Source of the DNA: Gimesia benthica
GTDB lineage: Bacteria; Planctomycetota; Planctomycetia; Planctomycetales; Planctomycetaceae
Length of the DNA: 64,000 nt
Assembly (NCBI RefSeq): GCF_009720525.1
Contig: NZ_CP043930.1
Location: 3,380,501 to 3,444,500 of the forward strand
Direction: 5' to 3'
Part shown: piece after piece, positions 27,304 through 36,862 of the stretch
Position numbering within the stretch: position 1 is the stretch's first letter
Layout: every line of letters starts with the position of its first letter
The notes under the pieces: generated by a model
Database searches by the model: none
Told to the model about the DNA's origin: nothing
The model's input: only the letters and a program-made list of their open reading frames with translations
Position numbers and translations under genes: made by a program

Positions 27304-28908
27304 CTATTCGTAACGCAACGACTCGACCGGATGGAAGCGGGCCGCTTTGCGGGCCGGCAGGATACTTGCCAGAACCGCGATTACCATCGCCCCGATCGCC
27401 ACCCAGAAGACCATCATCGGCTCGACGTGCGTCGAAATTTCCGGGAAGTAATAGATCCGCTGATCGAAGACCTTTCTCCCGGTGAGCCACGTGATAAACC
27501 CTTCTATCTCATTGATATATTCCACAAACAGCAGCCCCACGATCACACCGACACCACTGCCCACCAGACCTAACGCCAGGCCGTAAGACAGAAAGATTGA
27601 CATGATACCGTTCGAGCTGGCACCCAGCGCTTTGAGAATGCCGATATCCCGAGTCTTCTCAATCGTGATCATGAAGAAGATCGCCAGGATGCCGAAACCG
27701 GCAACGGCAATAATCAGGAACAGCAGCACATTCAGAATCGCCGATTCCACTTCTACAGCGGCCAGCAGTGGTCCCTGCTTGTCTTCCCAGGTGCGTATCC
27801 TGAACTGACTGGCAGGCAGGGCTTCTTCCAGCTTGCTGACGACCATCGCCGCATCGTCCTGGTTTTTCAGCTTGATCTGAATCGATGTAATCGACCGTTC
27901 GCCGCTCTCAGGAGAAATCATCCCGCGAGCTTCCTGCAGGTATTCCAGGTTACAGAACACCAGACTGCTGTCGTGCTCGCTCATGTCACTCTTAAACAGG
28001 TCGACCACGGTCGCATTAAAGTGTGTTGGCTCAGGTGGATGTCCGGCAGTGACGGTACTGATTTTGATATCATCACCCGGCTTGACGATCTGAAACATTT
28101 TCGTTTCGCCGGTCTCTGGATCTTCGTAAGGGAAACTCACCAGACCGTAACCAATATAAACGCGGGCCTTCAAAGGTTCGCTCGGATCCCGATCTTCTTT
28201 TTTATCGAACTGGCTGAAAGGATTGATGGCTTTCCCCTGCTGCTCCGCAAACTGGGGTGCACTGCCCTTTGGCTCAGCAGCCGCATCGAAGGGGGACTCT
28301 CCGGAATCCTGGGCAAACTTCGGTTCCGGCTCCGGCTCGAGGGGGACGGACTCCTCGAAGGAGACCTGCTCGTTGCCCTCATCTGCTTCTTCCAGTGGTG
28401 GGGGATTGTGATTCCAGCGATCGACCATCCACTGGGCCCGGGTGGTCCACTCTTTACGGTAGGCCATCGCCTCGGGAGACAGATTCCAGTCAGGTACCGT
28501 CCCCTCTTTGGTATGCATCAGGTATTTGGCCAGCGGACCGACCGTGGCTTTCGTCGCCGGGTCGATGCCGATCAGGGTGACCGGCTTACTCTGCCACTGG
28601 GAACCGTACTGCACGCTGAGCATAGCGTAAATTTCCACCGTGGCTGTCATGCCTTCGATGTCGTTACCCACCGCGCGTTGAATGCGGTCTTTAAGCTCCT
28701 GCGTGTTCTCTTCGCCATCAAGCGAGTTGGTTTCCACGATGACATCCGCCAGGATCCCCCGTAAGCGGGTTCGCATGTCGGTGCTGAAACCATCCATGAC
28801 GCTGTTGACGACAATCATCGTCGCGACACCAAGCGTCATACTGATGATGCTGGCCAGCGCAATGTAGCGCGTTTTCAAATATCGCAGGCAAAGTAATGAT
28901 TTATACAT
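27304..28908 (-). CDS. ABC transporter permease, LolC/LolE type
   Basis: The 534-residue permease has one N-terminal membrane helix (RYIALASIISMTLGVATMIV), a large extracytoplasmic MacB-type domain, and three C-terminal helices. Those contain the FtsX-type motif TRDIGILKALGASSNGIMSIFLSYG and end in PARKAARFHPVESLRYE. It should work with the neighbouring ATPase to release or move lipoproteins. It is well over 100 residues longer than E. coli LolC because of an acidic insert (about 150-255, EPEPEPKF region). ATG 28908 follows AAGGA at 8 nt; the frame continues upstream without support. Confidence 0.87.
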   Translation of the reverse strand: MYKSLLCLRYLKTRYIALASIISMTLGVATMIVVNSVMDGFSTDMRTRLRGILADVIVETNSLDGEENTQELKDRIQRAVGNDIEGMTATVEIYAMLSVQYGSQWQSKPVTLIGIDPATKATVGPLAKYLMHTKEGTVPDWNLSPEAMAYRKEWTTRAQWMVDRWNHNPPPLEEADEGNEQVSFEESVPLEPEPEPKFAQDSGESPFDAAAEPKGSAPQFAEQQGKAINPFSQFDKKEDRDPSEPLKARVYIGYGLVSFPYEDPETGETKMFQIVKPGDDIKISTVTAGHPPEPTHFNATVVDLFKSDMSEHDSSLVFCNLEYLQEARGMISPESGERSITSIQIKLKNQDDAAMVVSKLEEALPASQFRIRTWEDKQGPLLAAVEVESAILNVLLFLIIAVAGFGILAIFFMITIEKTRDIGILKALGASSNGIMSIFLSYGLALGLVGSGVGVIVGLLFVEYINEIEGFITWLTGRKVFDQRIYYFPEISTHVEPMMVFWVAIGAMVIAVLASILPARKAARFHPVESLRYE

Positions 28909-28972
28909 CGGGCCAATCCTTTGGCTGGTTCTCGCCGGCACTCAATCCGCTGGTGCCGGTCACATCCCTGGT

Positions 28973-30454
28973 TTACTCTTTCGGTGCCGGCTGTCCTTCG
29001 GGTCGGAGCAGCGGGAAGTAGATCACATCGCGAATGCTGTGACTGTTGGTCAACAGCATAACGAGGCGATCAATGCCTATTCCCAATCCTCCGGCCGGCG
29101 GCATACCGACTTTCAACGCCTTAATAAAATCTGTATCCATTTTCGCCATCGAGTCTTCTTCGGAAAGTCCCGACAGCTGTGTCTTAAACAGTTCTTCCTG
29201 CAGCAGGGGATCGTTGAGCTCGGTATAAGCGTTGGCCAGTTCCATACCGTGGACAAACAGCTCAAACCGCTCTGCGATCTCCGGGTTGTCCTTCTGCCGC
29301 TTGGTCAGCGGACAAATGGAAGCCGGGTAGTCGATCACGAAAACCGGACCGGTCAGATGTTCTTCGCAGGTTGCTTCAAACACTTCATTGAGCACCACAT
29401 CCGGGTGCACGTTCTCTGTATCAATGCCATGCTGCTTCGCAACCGCTGCTACAGCAGCCGGATCGTGGGGATCACAGCCTGCATGCTCGCGAACCAGGTC
29501 GTGGTATTTTTTCCGTTCCCAGGGACCACTGAAGTCGATGGTCTTGTCTTCGCCCCAGGGCAGTACCATGGTATCGCTGATCGTTTTGACGGCGTCGGTG
29601 ACGATGGCCTCGGTCAGATCCATCATCGTTTCATAGTTACCGTAGGCCTGGTAAATTTCGATCATGGTGAATTCGGGATTATGAGTGGCGTCAATCCCTT
29701 CATTGCGGAACACCCGCCCGATTTCATACACACGTTCTACGCCACCGACCATCAGTCGCTTGAGATGCAGCTCGAGGGCGATCCGCATGTAAAGCTCGAT
29801 GTCCAGCGTATTATGATGTGTAATGAAGGGCCGTGCCGCTGCACCACCGGCAACTGCGTGCAGCACCGGTGTTTCCACTTCATGAAACTTATGACTGCGA
29901 AGTGTCTGACGGACGGAATCGATGATCTGACTCCGCTTCAGCATCTTTTCCAGCACGCCTTCGGTATAGATCAGATCGAGCGAACGCTGTCTCAGCAGCA
30001 GTTCAACGTCTTTGACACTGTGATGTTTTTCCGGAGGCTGCGCCAGCGATTTACAGAGCACCGTCAGCTCTTTAACGAACACGGAGATTTCTCCGGTCTC
30101 GGTCCGACGCAGACAGCCATCGACGCCGATCAGGTCGCCCAGGTCGAGCTGGCCCATCAGCTCCCACTGTTCTTCGCTCAGGTCACCCCGCGAGAACAGC
30201 AGCTGAATTTTTCCAGTCCAGTCTTTGATATCGTAAAACCGCAGTTTACCGGCTTTGCGCCGCAGCATGATCCGCCCGGCGATCCGCACGTCTTCGCCAT
30301 CGACACCCGATTCCGCGGGAGCCTGATCGCGAGCGTCTGCAATCGGAATGTGACCGTCAAACCGCTGCCCCCAGGGATCGAGTCCCAGGGATTGAATTTT
30401 CTCTAATTTTTTGATCCGTTCTGCTTCAAAACGGTTGGTTTTCTCTTTGGACAT
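28973..30454 (-). CDS. lysS: Lysine--tRNA ligase, class II
   Basis: The 493-residue enzyme charges tRNA-Lys in the cytoplasm. An N-terminal OB fold (about 60-150) contains [11 protein letters not shown] and DLIGVDG. The class II catalytic core shows motif 1 around [21 protein letters not shown] and motif 2 [23 protein letters not shown]. Motif 3 is [14 protein letters not shown] near the end. ATG 30454 ([17 protein letters not shown]) is chosen because the family start aligns there; the Shine-Dalgarno is weak. The exporter permease gene follows after 64 nt. Confidence 0.94.
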   Translation of the reverse strand: MSKEKTNRFEAERIKKLEKIQSLGLDPWGQRFDGHIPIADARDQAPAESGVDGEDVRIAGRIMLRRKAGKLRFYDIKDWTGKIQLLFSRGDLSEEQWELMGQLDLGDLIGVDGCLRRTETGEISVFVKELTVLCKSLAQPPEKHHSVKDVELLLRQRSLDLIYTEGVLEKMLKRSQIIDSVRQTLRSHKFHEVETPVLHAVAGGAAARPFITHHNTLDIELYMRIALELHLKRLMVGGVERVYEIGRVFRNEGIDATHNPEFTMIEIYQAYGNYETMMDLTEAIVTDAVKTISDTMVLPWGEDKTIDFSGPWERKKYHDLVREHAGCDPHDPAAVAAVAKQHGIDTENVHPDVVLNEVFEATCEEHLTGPVFVIDYPASICPLTKRQKDNPEIAERFELFVHGMELANAYTELNDPLLQEELFKTQLSGLSEEDSMAKMDTDFIKALKVGMPPAGGLGIGIDRLVMLLTNSHSIRDVIYFPLLRPEGQPAPKE

Positions 30455-30662
30455 TGAAATTAAATTACTTGGGTCTATGTAAGCGAGTTTTACTGATATC
30501 AGGACACACGCGAGCGGTTTTCCGTTCATCAAGTGTGTCAAATAAGAGAATTTATACGACAGAGAGAGGTGGGATAATGGCGAAATCTGCCGATCAGGTC
30601 AATGGCAACCCACTCCGAATATACAAACCACCACCAGGAACAACCAAAATCAAGTACTTCTG

Positions 30663-31481
30663 TCAGGCCGACTCTCCGTCGCAGTCCCAGCCAAGTGGAT
30701 CCGATTCCACTTCACTGGCCCAGATTTTTAGATCCCCGAACTGCGCCTGCAGGAGTTCGGCCATCTGCTCCATCGCGGGACGTTCAGTGGCGTAATGCCC
30801 CGGCAGAATCAGAGCCATCCCACGGGAACGGGCCTCCAGGCAGGCATGAAACCGGGCTTCTCCTGTTAACAGCGCCTGGCATTCATGTTTGTGTGCATCT
30901 TTGAGGAACTCGGCGGCCGCACCACAGGCAATTCCCAGTCGGCTGACCCGCATCTCGGGATCTCCGACAAACTGCAGATTCTCAACCTTCAAAGCCTGTT
31001 TGATCAACTGATTGAGCTGGGCCAGCGAGAATTCGGCAGGCAAATCACCAAACCGCCCTGCTCCCTGCGCTTCTGCTGCTGGTTCCGGGCCGGGTTGTGG
31101 TCTCAGAATCCCGATCTGTTCCAGCCCCAGCAGACTGGCCAGTTGCCAGTTGATGCCCCGCTCTGCGCTGTCGTAGCAGGTATGCGGGCTGTAAACCGAG
31201 ATTCGTGCCTGGATCAGATCGAGCAGCATTTTTCCCTCGACAGTCGCCGCGGTGATCTGCTGCACGGGACGAAACAGAATCGGGTGGTGGCTGACAATCA
31301 GATTCGCTCCAGTTGAAATCGCTTCGGCAGCGACATCGGGTGTGAGTGTCAGACAGGTCAGGATTTTCTCGACCTTGAAAGTGGGATCGCCCGTCAGCAA
31401 TCCGACGTTATCCCAGCTTTCGCCCAGTTCTGGTGGTGCCAGATTGATCAAATAATCCTGAATGTCCGCGACGCTGGTCAT
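30663..31481 (-). CDS. Nif3-like dinuclear metal centre protein (YbgI family)
   Basis: The 272-residue product belongs to the Nif3/YbgI family, which forms hexameric rings with a two-metal site. Signatures are the N-terminal APPELGESWDNVGLLTGDP, NLIVSHHPILFRPVQ with the paired histidines, and YSPHTCYDSAERGINWQLA. Near the end come LLTGEARFHACLEA and LPGHYATERPAMEQMAEL. The biochemical role is unsettled (a GTP cyclohydrolase-like activity has been proposed for relatives). ATG 31481 is preferred; GGGAG lies about 9 nt upstream. It is the first gene of a minus-strand run; lysS starts 208 nt beyond its stop. Confidence 0.88.
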   Translation of the reverse strand: MTSVADIQDYLINLAPPELGESWDNVGLLTGDPTFKVEKILTCLTLTPDVAAEAISTGANLIVSHHPILFRPVQQITAATVEGKMLLDLIQARISVYSPHTCYDSAERGINWQLASLLGLEQIGILRPQPGPEPAAEAQGAGRFGDLPAEFSLAQLNQLIKQALKVENLQFVGDPEMRVSRLGIACGAAAEFLKDAHKHECQALLTGEARFHACLEARSRGMALILPGHYATERPAMEQMAELLQAQFGDLKIWASEVESDPLGWDCDGESA

Positions 31482-31653
31482 GTGCTCCTGCTCCCAAACG
31501 ATAGGGTAATCCCCGTTCCGAACCCGACTGCGTTCAGCAAAGTTCCATGTTTTGCTTATCAAATCTGAATTGATCAATGTATCATACAGCACTATACTTA
31601 ACCAGAACCAAAGCCACGCGTTTCCATTCTGCGAATTTAAGCAAGGTTGGACT

Positions 31654-31845
31654 ATGTCACTGCTTCATCGATTAATCGCTCTTTTCGTGATCGCCTTCGG
31701 AGCCTGTATTGTTCTGAACGGGCCTGACATTCTGGTCTACCTGATCGCTCAGGCCGCCATCTCGGGTACTTTCATCTTTATGTGCCTCAAGAAAGAGCGC
31801 GAAATCATCGCGAAACAGAACCAGACCGACGCCGGAACGGAATAA
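31654..31845 (+). CDS. Small two-helix membrane protein
   Basis: The 63-residue product starts MSLLHRLIALFVIAFGACIVL and has a second hydrophobic stretch (VYLIAQAAISGTFIFMCL). A charged tail follows (KKEREIIAKQNQTDAGTE). AAGG lies 7 nt before ATG 31654; the frame opens further upstream but those residues are not membrane-like. It is divergent from the Nif3-like gene. The family was not recognised. Confidence 0.55.
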   Translation: MSLLHRLIALFVIAFGACIVLNGPDILVYLIAQAAISGTFIFMCLKKEREIIAKQNQTDAGTE

Positions 31846-32000
31846 TTCCCGCCCCTCGCTCTGCGTAATCCCGAAAAAATCGGTTTCCTGCGCCTGAAGT
31901 CTGCCCACAGACAAGACTTTTACGGCCCGTGTCGGTTAGAATGTGGGTGAATGTTTTGAACGATTCTCACTTTCACTCCAACCAAAAAGTAACCGAACGA

Positions 32001-32915
32001 ATGCTGTTTCCCCAATCCCGCTCACCTTACTCACCGCAAACTTCTCAATCTGCGCTGCACGTACACAAACGCGGCTTTACTCTGATTGAACTCCTGGTCG
32101 TGATTGCCATCATCGCTGTTCTGGTGGCCCTGCTCCTGCCCGCTGTCCAGCAGGCGCGCGAAGCGGCCCGTATGGCCCAGTGTAAAAACAATCTGCGTCA
32201 GATCGTGCTGGCCTGCCATATGTACGCAGATTCCAACGGCGGTTACTGGCCCCGAGCAGCCCCCGATCAACATGTCGGCTTTGGTGGTAAAAAACGCTGG
32301 CACGGCGAACGGACAACAACAGACGCCACATCTAAATTCCAAGCACATCTCGGACCATTAGCTCCATTCCTTGAACAGAATGCAGAAATCAAAAAATGTC
32401 CCACCTTCGGGAACTTTGCTGCTCACGGAACCGTTTCCAATGCCTTCGAAGGGGGCACCGGAGGTTATGGTTATAACCAGGCTTATCTGGGAGGAACATC
32501 CTGGAAATATACTTATCCCACCTGCAATATGATCGCCACCAACATGCGGGAAATCGGTAGTCTAGCCCGCACAGTCGCCTTCGCCGACTCTGCACTGGCC
32601 CAGGGATTCCCGGATCTGCATATCATCGAATACAGTTTCATCGAACCGCCGTACTTCATTGATAACTGGACCCCGACTTTCGAAGAAGCTCCCTGGCGGC
32701 CCGATCCTTCAATTCATTTCCGACATACGGGAACCGTTGCCAACATCGGCTGGGCCGATGGCCGCGTGACCTCAGCTGTCATGTCGGGTACCGGTACCTC
32801 TGCCTACGGCGGCGATCCGAAAAAATTCCAGATCGGCTGGTTCGGTCCCATGGACAGTAACGTGCTGTTTACCAATAAAGATAAGCTGGAGGCAGACATG
32901 GGAGGCGTCCAGTAA
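32001..32915 (+). CDS. DUF1559 pseudopilin-like protein heading a four-gene cluster
   Basis: The 304-residue product carries a type IV prepilin-like N-terminus: short basic leader, KRG with cleavage expected before [22 protein letters not shown], then V-Q-Q-A-R-E-A-A-R. The DUF1559 domain follows, ending with [19 protein letters not shown], the usual sample-of-glycines region near the C-terminus. DUF1559 proteins are abundant in planctomycetes and their roles are largely unknown. Starts at 31929, 31941 and 32001 are possible; 32001 leaves a leader of about 26 residues. Its stop overlaps the next gene's ATG by one base, indicating translational coupling. Confidence 0.82.
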   Translation: MLFPQSRSPYSPQTSQSALHVHKRGFTLIELLVVIAIIAVLVALLLPAVQQAREAARMAQCKNNLRQIVLACHMYADSNGGYWPRAAPDQHVGFGGKKRWHGERTTTDATSKFQAHLGPLAPFLEQNAEIKKCPTFGNFAAHGTVSNAFEGGTGGYGYNQAYLGGTSWKYTYPTCNMIATNMREIGSLARTVAFADSALAQGFPDLHIIEYSFIEPPYFIDNWTPTFEEAPWRPDPSIHFRHTGTVANIGWADGRVTSAVMSGTGTSAYGGDPKKFQIGWFGPMDSNVLFTNKDKLEADMGGVQ

Positions 32916-33253
32916 TGCGTATCCCGCGTCGCCTGTTTTCACTGCTGGCACTCTGCCTGCTCATCACCGGTTGTGCAGAAGAGCGTCCCTTTGTGCCTCA
33001 ACCTTCTGCAGAGTACGTGGTCATTGTGGACCCGGCGGGGAAACCGGACAATATGCTGATGGAACAGTTCTTTAAAAAGGGAGAGCATCCTGAAGGCACT
33101 AAAGTTGTGGTCGTGGATAAACAGACTCGGCAGCAGGCCCTGATCCCGCCAGCCGAGTTGTTAAAACAGAACCCCAATGCCGGTCGGTATCTTGTTTTCA
33201 AACACGATGACCCGGAGCGTCCGTTTGATGACCTGCCGGGCGCTTCAAATTAA
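32915..33253 (+). CDS. Small lipoprotein, second gene of the cluster
   Basis: The 112-residue product has signal [20 protein letters not shown] with lipobox ITGC. The mature part is about 90 residues with two short beta-like segments (EYVVIVDPAG, TKVVVVDKQT). Its ATG overlaps the preceding stop as TAATG, so it should be translated from the same mRNA as the DUF1559 gene. No family was recognised. A lipoprotein directly after a DUF1559 gene recurs four more times in this window. Confidence 0.75.
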   Translation: MRIPRRLFSLLALCLLITGCAEERPFVPQPSAEYVVIVDPAGKPDNMLMEQFFKKGEHPEGTKVVVVDKQTRQQALIPPAELLKQNPNAGRYLVFKHDDPERPFDDLPGASN

Positions 33254-33272
33254 ACATCCAGGAAACGACACC

Positions 33273-34379
33273 ATGAAACGATTGCACCTCATTCCGCTGC
33301 TCGTGCTGTTCTGCATCGCCGCAGCACCGCTGTCTGCTCAGACCATCAAAACCATCGCCGGAACCGGCAAGCTCGGACACTCGGGCGATGGTGGCCCCGC
33401 AGTCAAAGCACAGGTGGGAGAACCTTACGGACTGACGCTTGGTCCGGACGGAGCACTCTACGTCTGTGAAATCAAAGGTCATGTCATCCGTCGCATCGAC
33501 GAAGAGACAGGCAAGATCTCAACGGTCGCCGGCTCGACCAAGAAAGGCTACAGCGGAGACGGCGGCCCCGCCCTGGAAGCTGAACTGAATGAGCCCTATG
33601 AAGTGCGTTTTGACAAAGCGGGCAACATGTACTTTGTGGAAATGGTCAACAACATCGTTCGCCGCGTTGATGCAAAAACCGGAAACATCTCGACCGTCGC
33701 AGGCACAGGTGAAAAAGGTTTCTCAGGCGATGGAGGCCCTGCCACCAAAGCCACTTTCTCCCGCCCCCACTCGATCGCCCTGGATAACGATGACAACCTG
33801 TATATCTGCGACATCGGCAATCATCGCATTCGCCGCGTCGATCTGAAGACAGGCATTGTGTCCACGTTCTCCGGAACGGGAGCACGCAAGCCGACTCCCG
33901 ATGGAGCACCCGTCTCAGGCACACCGCTGAATGGTCCTCGTGCACTGGACTTTTTTGCAGACGGGAAAGGCAAAGGTTCACTGTATCTCGCGTTGCGGGA
34001 AGGGAATATGGTTTACCGCATCGATCTGGACAATGGGACTTTACATCACATTGCAGGCACTGGTAAAAAAGGATATACGGGACACGGCGGACCGGCGAAA
34101 AAAGCCACGCTCTCCGGTCCCAAAGGAATTTCTGTCGCCCCCAATGGAGACATCTACCTGGCGGATACAGAGAGTCACACCATCCGCGTCATTCGTAAAA
34201 AAGATGGAACAATTGAAACCGCTGCCGGCGACGGCAAACGGGGAGATGGTCCTGATGGAGATCCCGCCAACTGCCGCATGGCGCGTCCACACGGCGTTTA
34301 TGTCGGCCCTCAAGGCAATGTCTATATTGGTGACAGTGAAACTTATCGCGTTCGCAAGTTAACAACGGGAAAACAATAA
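33273..34379 (+). CDS. Exported NHL-repeat beta-propeller protein
   Basis: The 368-residue product has a signal peptide (MKRLHLIPLLVLFCIAAAPLSA) and about six NHL-type blades. Each repeats I-A-G-T-G-x-x-G-x-S-G-D-G-G-P-A ... G-x-D-G-x-L-Y-V-x-D ... V-I-R-R-I-D. The G-D-G-G-P-A turn recurs near the start of most blades. It should fold as a six-bladed propeller outside the cytoplasm; ligand unknown. AGGAA lies 8 nt before ATG 33273. Its TAA overlaps the next gene's ATG by one base. Confidence 0.85.
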   Translation: MKRLHLIPLLVLFCIAAAPLSAQTIKTIAGTGKLGHSGDGGPAVKAQVGEPYGLTLGPDGALYVCEIKGHVIRRIDEETGKISTVAGSTKKGYSGDGGPALEAELNEPYEVRFDKAGNMYFVEMVNNIVRRVDAKTGNISTVAGTGEKGFSGDGGPATKATFSRPHSIALDNDDNLYICDIGNHRIRRVDLKTGIVSTFSGTGARKPTPDGAPVSGTPLNGPRALDFFADGKGKGSLYLALREGNMVYRIDLDNGTLHHIAGTGKKGYTGHGGPAKKATLSGPKGISVAPNGDIYLADTESHTIRVIRKKDGTIETAAGDGKRGDGPDGDPANCRMARPHGVYVGPQGNVYIGDSETYRVRKLTTGKQ

Positions 34380-35596
34380 TGCACATGCTTCAGCCAGTCT
34401 ATCGTCATTGGAATTACTTTTCTGTCGCCGCTCTGCTGGTCATGTTGACGGGCACGACCGGTCTGTCAGCCGGGGAAACCTGGCAGCGTCAGGAACTCGA
34501 TGCGGCATTCCGTTCGGAAGGCTCTGCCGCGGCTGACGTCAACAAAGACGGTAAGATGGATGTCATCGCCGGTGATGTCTGGTATGAAGCCCCCGACTGG
34601 AAAATGCATGAAGTCCGCAAGCCCGGGAAATTCGTAGCGGGCGTCGGCTACAGCGACAGCTTTTGCAACTTCGCCTATGACATCAACCAGGATGGCTGGA
34701 CCGACTTCATCTACGTCAGCTTTCCCGGCAAGGAGTTCTACTGGTACGAAAACCCGAAGAACAAACCCGGTCACTGGAAAGAACACCTGATCTGGCACAG
34801 CATCTGTAATGAAACCCCCAAGTTTGCCGACCTCACAGGTGATGGAAAACCTGAACTCATCTTCGGTTCACAGCCCGAAAAACAGATGGGCTACATTGAG
34901 ATTCCCTCCCCTGACCAGGCGACCAAGAAGTGGGATTTCATTCCGATCAGCAAACCCGGCGACCCGATGGTCAACGGAACTTTCAAATACTACCACGGTC
35001 TGGGTGTCGGTGATTTCAACAACGATGGTCGCCAGGATGTGCTTATCCCCCACGGCTGGTGGGAAGCCCCGAAAACTCTGGGCGAAGGCCTCTGGGAATT
35101 CCATCCCTTCAATCTCACCGCGACCGGAGAAGCTCCGGAAAAGATGGCTGACCTGTACGTGCAAGACCTCGACATGGATGGCGACAACGACATCATCGGC
35201 AGCTCTGCCCATGCGTTCGGCGTCTGGTGGTTCGAAAACCTGGACGGTGGTGACTCGCCCAAGTTCAAGGCGCACCTGATCGACAAAAGCTATTCGCAGA
35301 CCCACGCCATGCATTTCATCGACATGAACGGTGATGGCCAGAACGACATGGTGACCGGGAAACGCTTCTTCGCACACAACGGCAAAGATCCGGGTGGTAA
35401 GGAGCCGGTCGTAATGTACTGGTATGAGATCAAGCGTGAAAAGAACAAAGCTCCTCAGTTCATTCCGCACAAAATTGAAGCCGGAAATGACACGGGAGTC
35501 GGCACCCAGTTCTCAATGTCCGACCTGAACGGCGACGGACGGCCCGATATCGTGCTGTCCAATAAAAAGGGTGTCAACGTGCTGATTCAGAAGTAG
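34379..35596 (+). CDS. Exported FG-GAP/VCBS beta-propeller protein
   Basis: The 405-residue product has an N-terminal signal sequence (hydrophobic YFSVAALLVMLTGTTGLSA). It contains seven calcium-loop motifs: DVNKDGKMD, DINQDGWTD, DLTGDGKPE, DFNNDGRQD, DLDMDGDND, DMNGDGQND and DLNGDGRPD. These fit a seven-bladed integrin-like propeller. Its ATG overlaps the NHL gene's stop (TAATG), so the four genes from 32001 to 35596 form one translationally coupled unit. No enzymatic motif is visible; a cell-surface or substrate-binding role is plausible. Confidence 0.87.
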   Translation: MHMLQPVYRHWNYFSVAALLVMLTGTTGLSAGETWQRQELDAAFRSEGSAAADVNKDGKMDVIAGDVWYEAPDWKMHEVRKPGKFVAGVGYSDSFCNFAYDINQDGWTDFIYVSFPGKEFYWYENPKNKPGHWKEHLIWHSICNETPKFADLTGDGKPELIFGSQPEKQMGYIEIPSPDQATKKWDFIPISKPGDPMVNGTFKYYHGLGVGDFNNDGRQDVLIPHGWWEAPKTLGEGLWEFHPFNLTATGEAPEKMADLYVQDLDMDGDNDIIGSSAHAFGVWWFENLDGGDSPKFKAHLIDKSYSQTHAMHFIDMNGDGQNDMVTGKRFFAHNGKDPGGKEPVVMYWYEIKREKNKAPQFIPHKIEAGNDTGVGTQFSMSDLNGDGRPDIVLSNKKGVNVLIQK

Positions 35597-35603
35597 TCGC
35601 CAA

Positions 35604-36773
35604 CTACTTCTTTTGCTCACGATCATCGAGGACCCGCTGATAGATTTCACGCAATCGGCGGGTCATCGTCTCGTGACGGAACTGATCCGTGAATCGCTCA
35701 CGTCCCGTCTGTCCGAAGCGGGCACGTTTCTCAGGATCTGCAGCCAGTTCCGTTAACGCCTGGGCCAGCGGCTCAATCGATTCTGCAGGCAACAGGTAAC
35801 CGGTCTGTTCCGGAATCACGACTTCCCGCGCCCCGTCCACGTCATAAGAGACCACCGGCTTACCGGCTATCAGTCCCTGGGGCAGCACCCGCGCCAGTCC
35901 TTCCCAGACACTGGTATGCACCACGATATCCATCGCATGGATCAGTTCGGGGACCCGTTCCGGGGGAACCAGACCGGCGAAGATAAAGTTCTCGGTCAGC
36001 CCCAATTCGGCGATGCGCTGCTCGAATTCTGATCGTAAGATTCCATCCCCGACCAATAGAAACCGAACCTGCGGCTGTGCATCAACCACCTGCCGGGCTG
36101 CTTCGATCAGGTACTTGTGCCCCTTTAAATGAAACAGCCGCGCGACCTTGCCAATCACAATATGCTCGGGTTCAATTCCCAGTTCCCGCCTGACCTCTTC
36201 CGGTGGACGCAGGGGTGTGAGAAACGGTTCGACTTCCATCCCACTGTAAACGGTATCGCATAGTTCAGGGGTCGTAATGCCTGCGGCGACATACTGGTCG
36301 GTCATCGCATCACAAACGCTGATCAATCGATCGCAGCGGCGAGCCGCCCACTTCTCTGCGGCAATGTAAGCGTGATAATTTAAAGGAGACTGACCGAAAT
36401 GAAAGGCGGCACCGTGAATCGTATGCACGCAGGGCAGCTTAAGATGCCAGGCGGCAGCGCGTCCCAGGATGCCCGCTTTCGAACTGTGAGTATGAACCAG
36501 GTCCGGCTGATAGTCACGCAAAGCGGCGATCATTTCCCGATAAGCCCGCCAGTCATTCAGCGGACTGATGCTGCGCAGGAGATGCGGGATGATCTGTAAG
36601 TCAAAGCCCCCCTGCTCGGCCCGGGGGATCAGTGTGCCTTCCGGACCGGTAGTCGGTCCGGTGATCAGCGAAACCTCGTCGCCATAATCCCGATACTGAT
36701 CTTCCACTGTGTAAAGCGTATTCTGCTGCGCACCGCCGATGATCATTCGCGTGATAATATGTGCTACTCTCAC
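35604..36773 (-). CDS. Glycosyltransferase family 4 protein
   Basis: The 389-residue GT-B enzyme has N-terminal HIITRMIIGGAQQNT, the LVHTHSSKAGILGR loop and CVHTIHGAAFHFGQ. The nucleotide-sugar domain contains IGKVARLFHLKGHKYLIEA, LLVGDG and HTSVWEGLARVLPQGLIAGKPVV. In the E-x7-E donor motif the second glutamate is Q, a form seen in some GT4 subgroups. It should transfer a sugar to a lipid-linked or surface polysaccharide. No other polysaccharide genes adjoin it, so the acceptor is unknown. It is convergent with the propeller gene, 7 nt away. Confidence 0.88.
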   Translation of the reverse strand: MRVAHIITRMIIGGAQQNTLYTVEDQYRDYGDEVSLITGPTTGPEGTLIPRAEQGGFDLQIIPHLLRSISPLNDWRAYREMIAALRDYQPDLVHTHSSKAGILGRAAAWHLKLPCVHTIHGAAFHFGQSPLNYHAYIAAEKWAARRCDRLISVCDAMTDQYVAAGITTPELCDTVYSGMEVEPFLTPLRPPEEVRRELGIEPEHIVIGKVARLFHLKGHKYLIEAARQVVDAQPQVRFLLVGDGILRSEFEQRIAELGLTENFIFAGLVPPERVPELIHAMDIVVHTSVWEGLARVLPQGLIAGKPVVSYDVDGAREVVIPEQTGYLLPAESIEPLAQALTELAADPEKRARFGQTGRERFTDQFRHETMTRRLREIYQRVLDDREQKK

Positions 36774-36862
36774 GCGAACATCCGCCTCCGGTCTCGCGGC
36801 TCGGAATCATTCCCGTGCCTGTGGGATCTACAATACATGGCCTGCTGACTGCACCTTCTCTA

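Noticed and set aside
30574-30795. Plus-strand frame starting [16 protein letters not shown] with a ribosome-like site, between lysS and the Nif3-like gene
   Set aside because: It runs antisense into the 3' end of the Nif3-like gene for most of its length, and the overlapping part has unnatural composition (CACRSSAICS). Only the first 29 codons are outside a gene.
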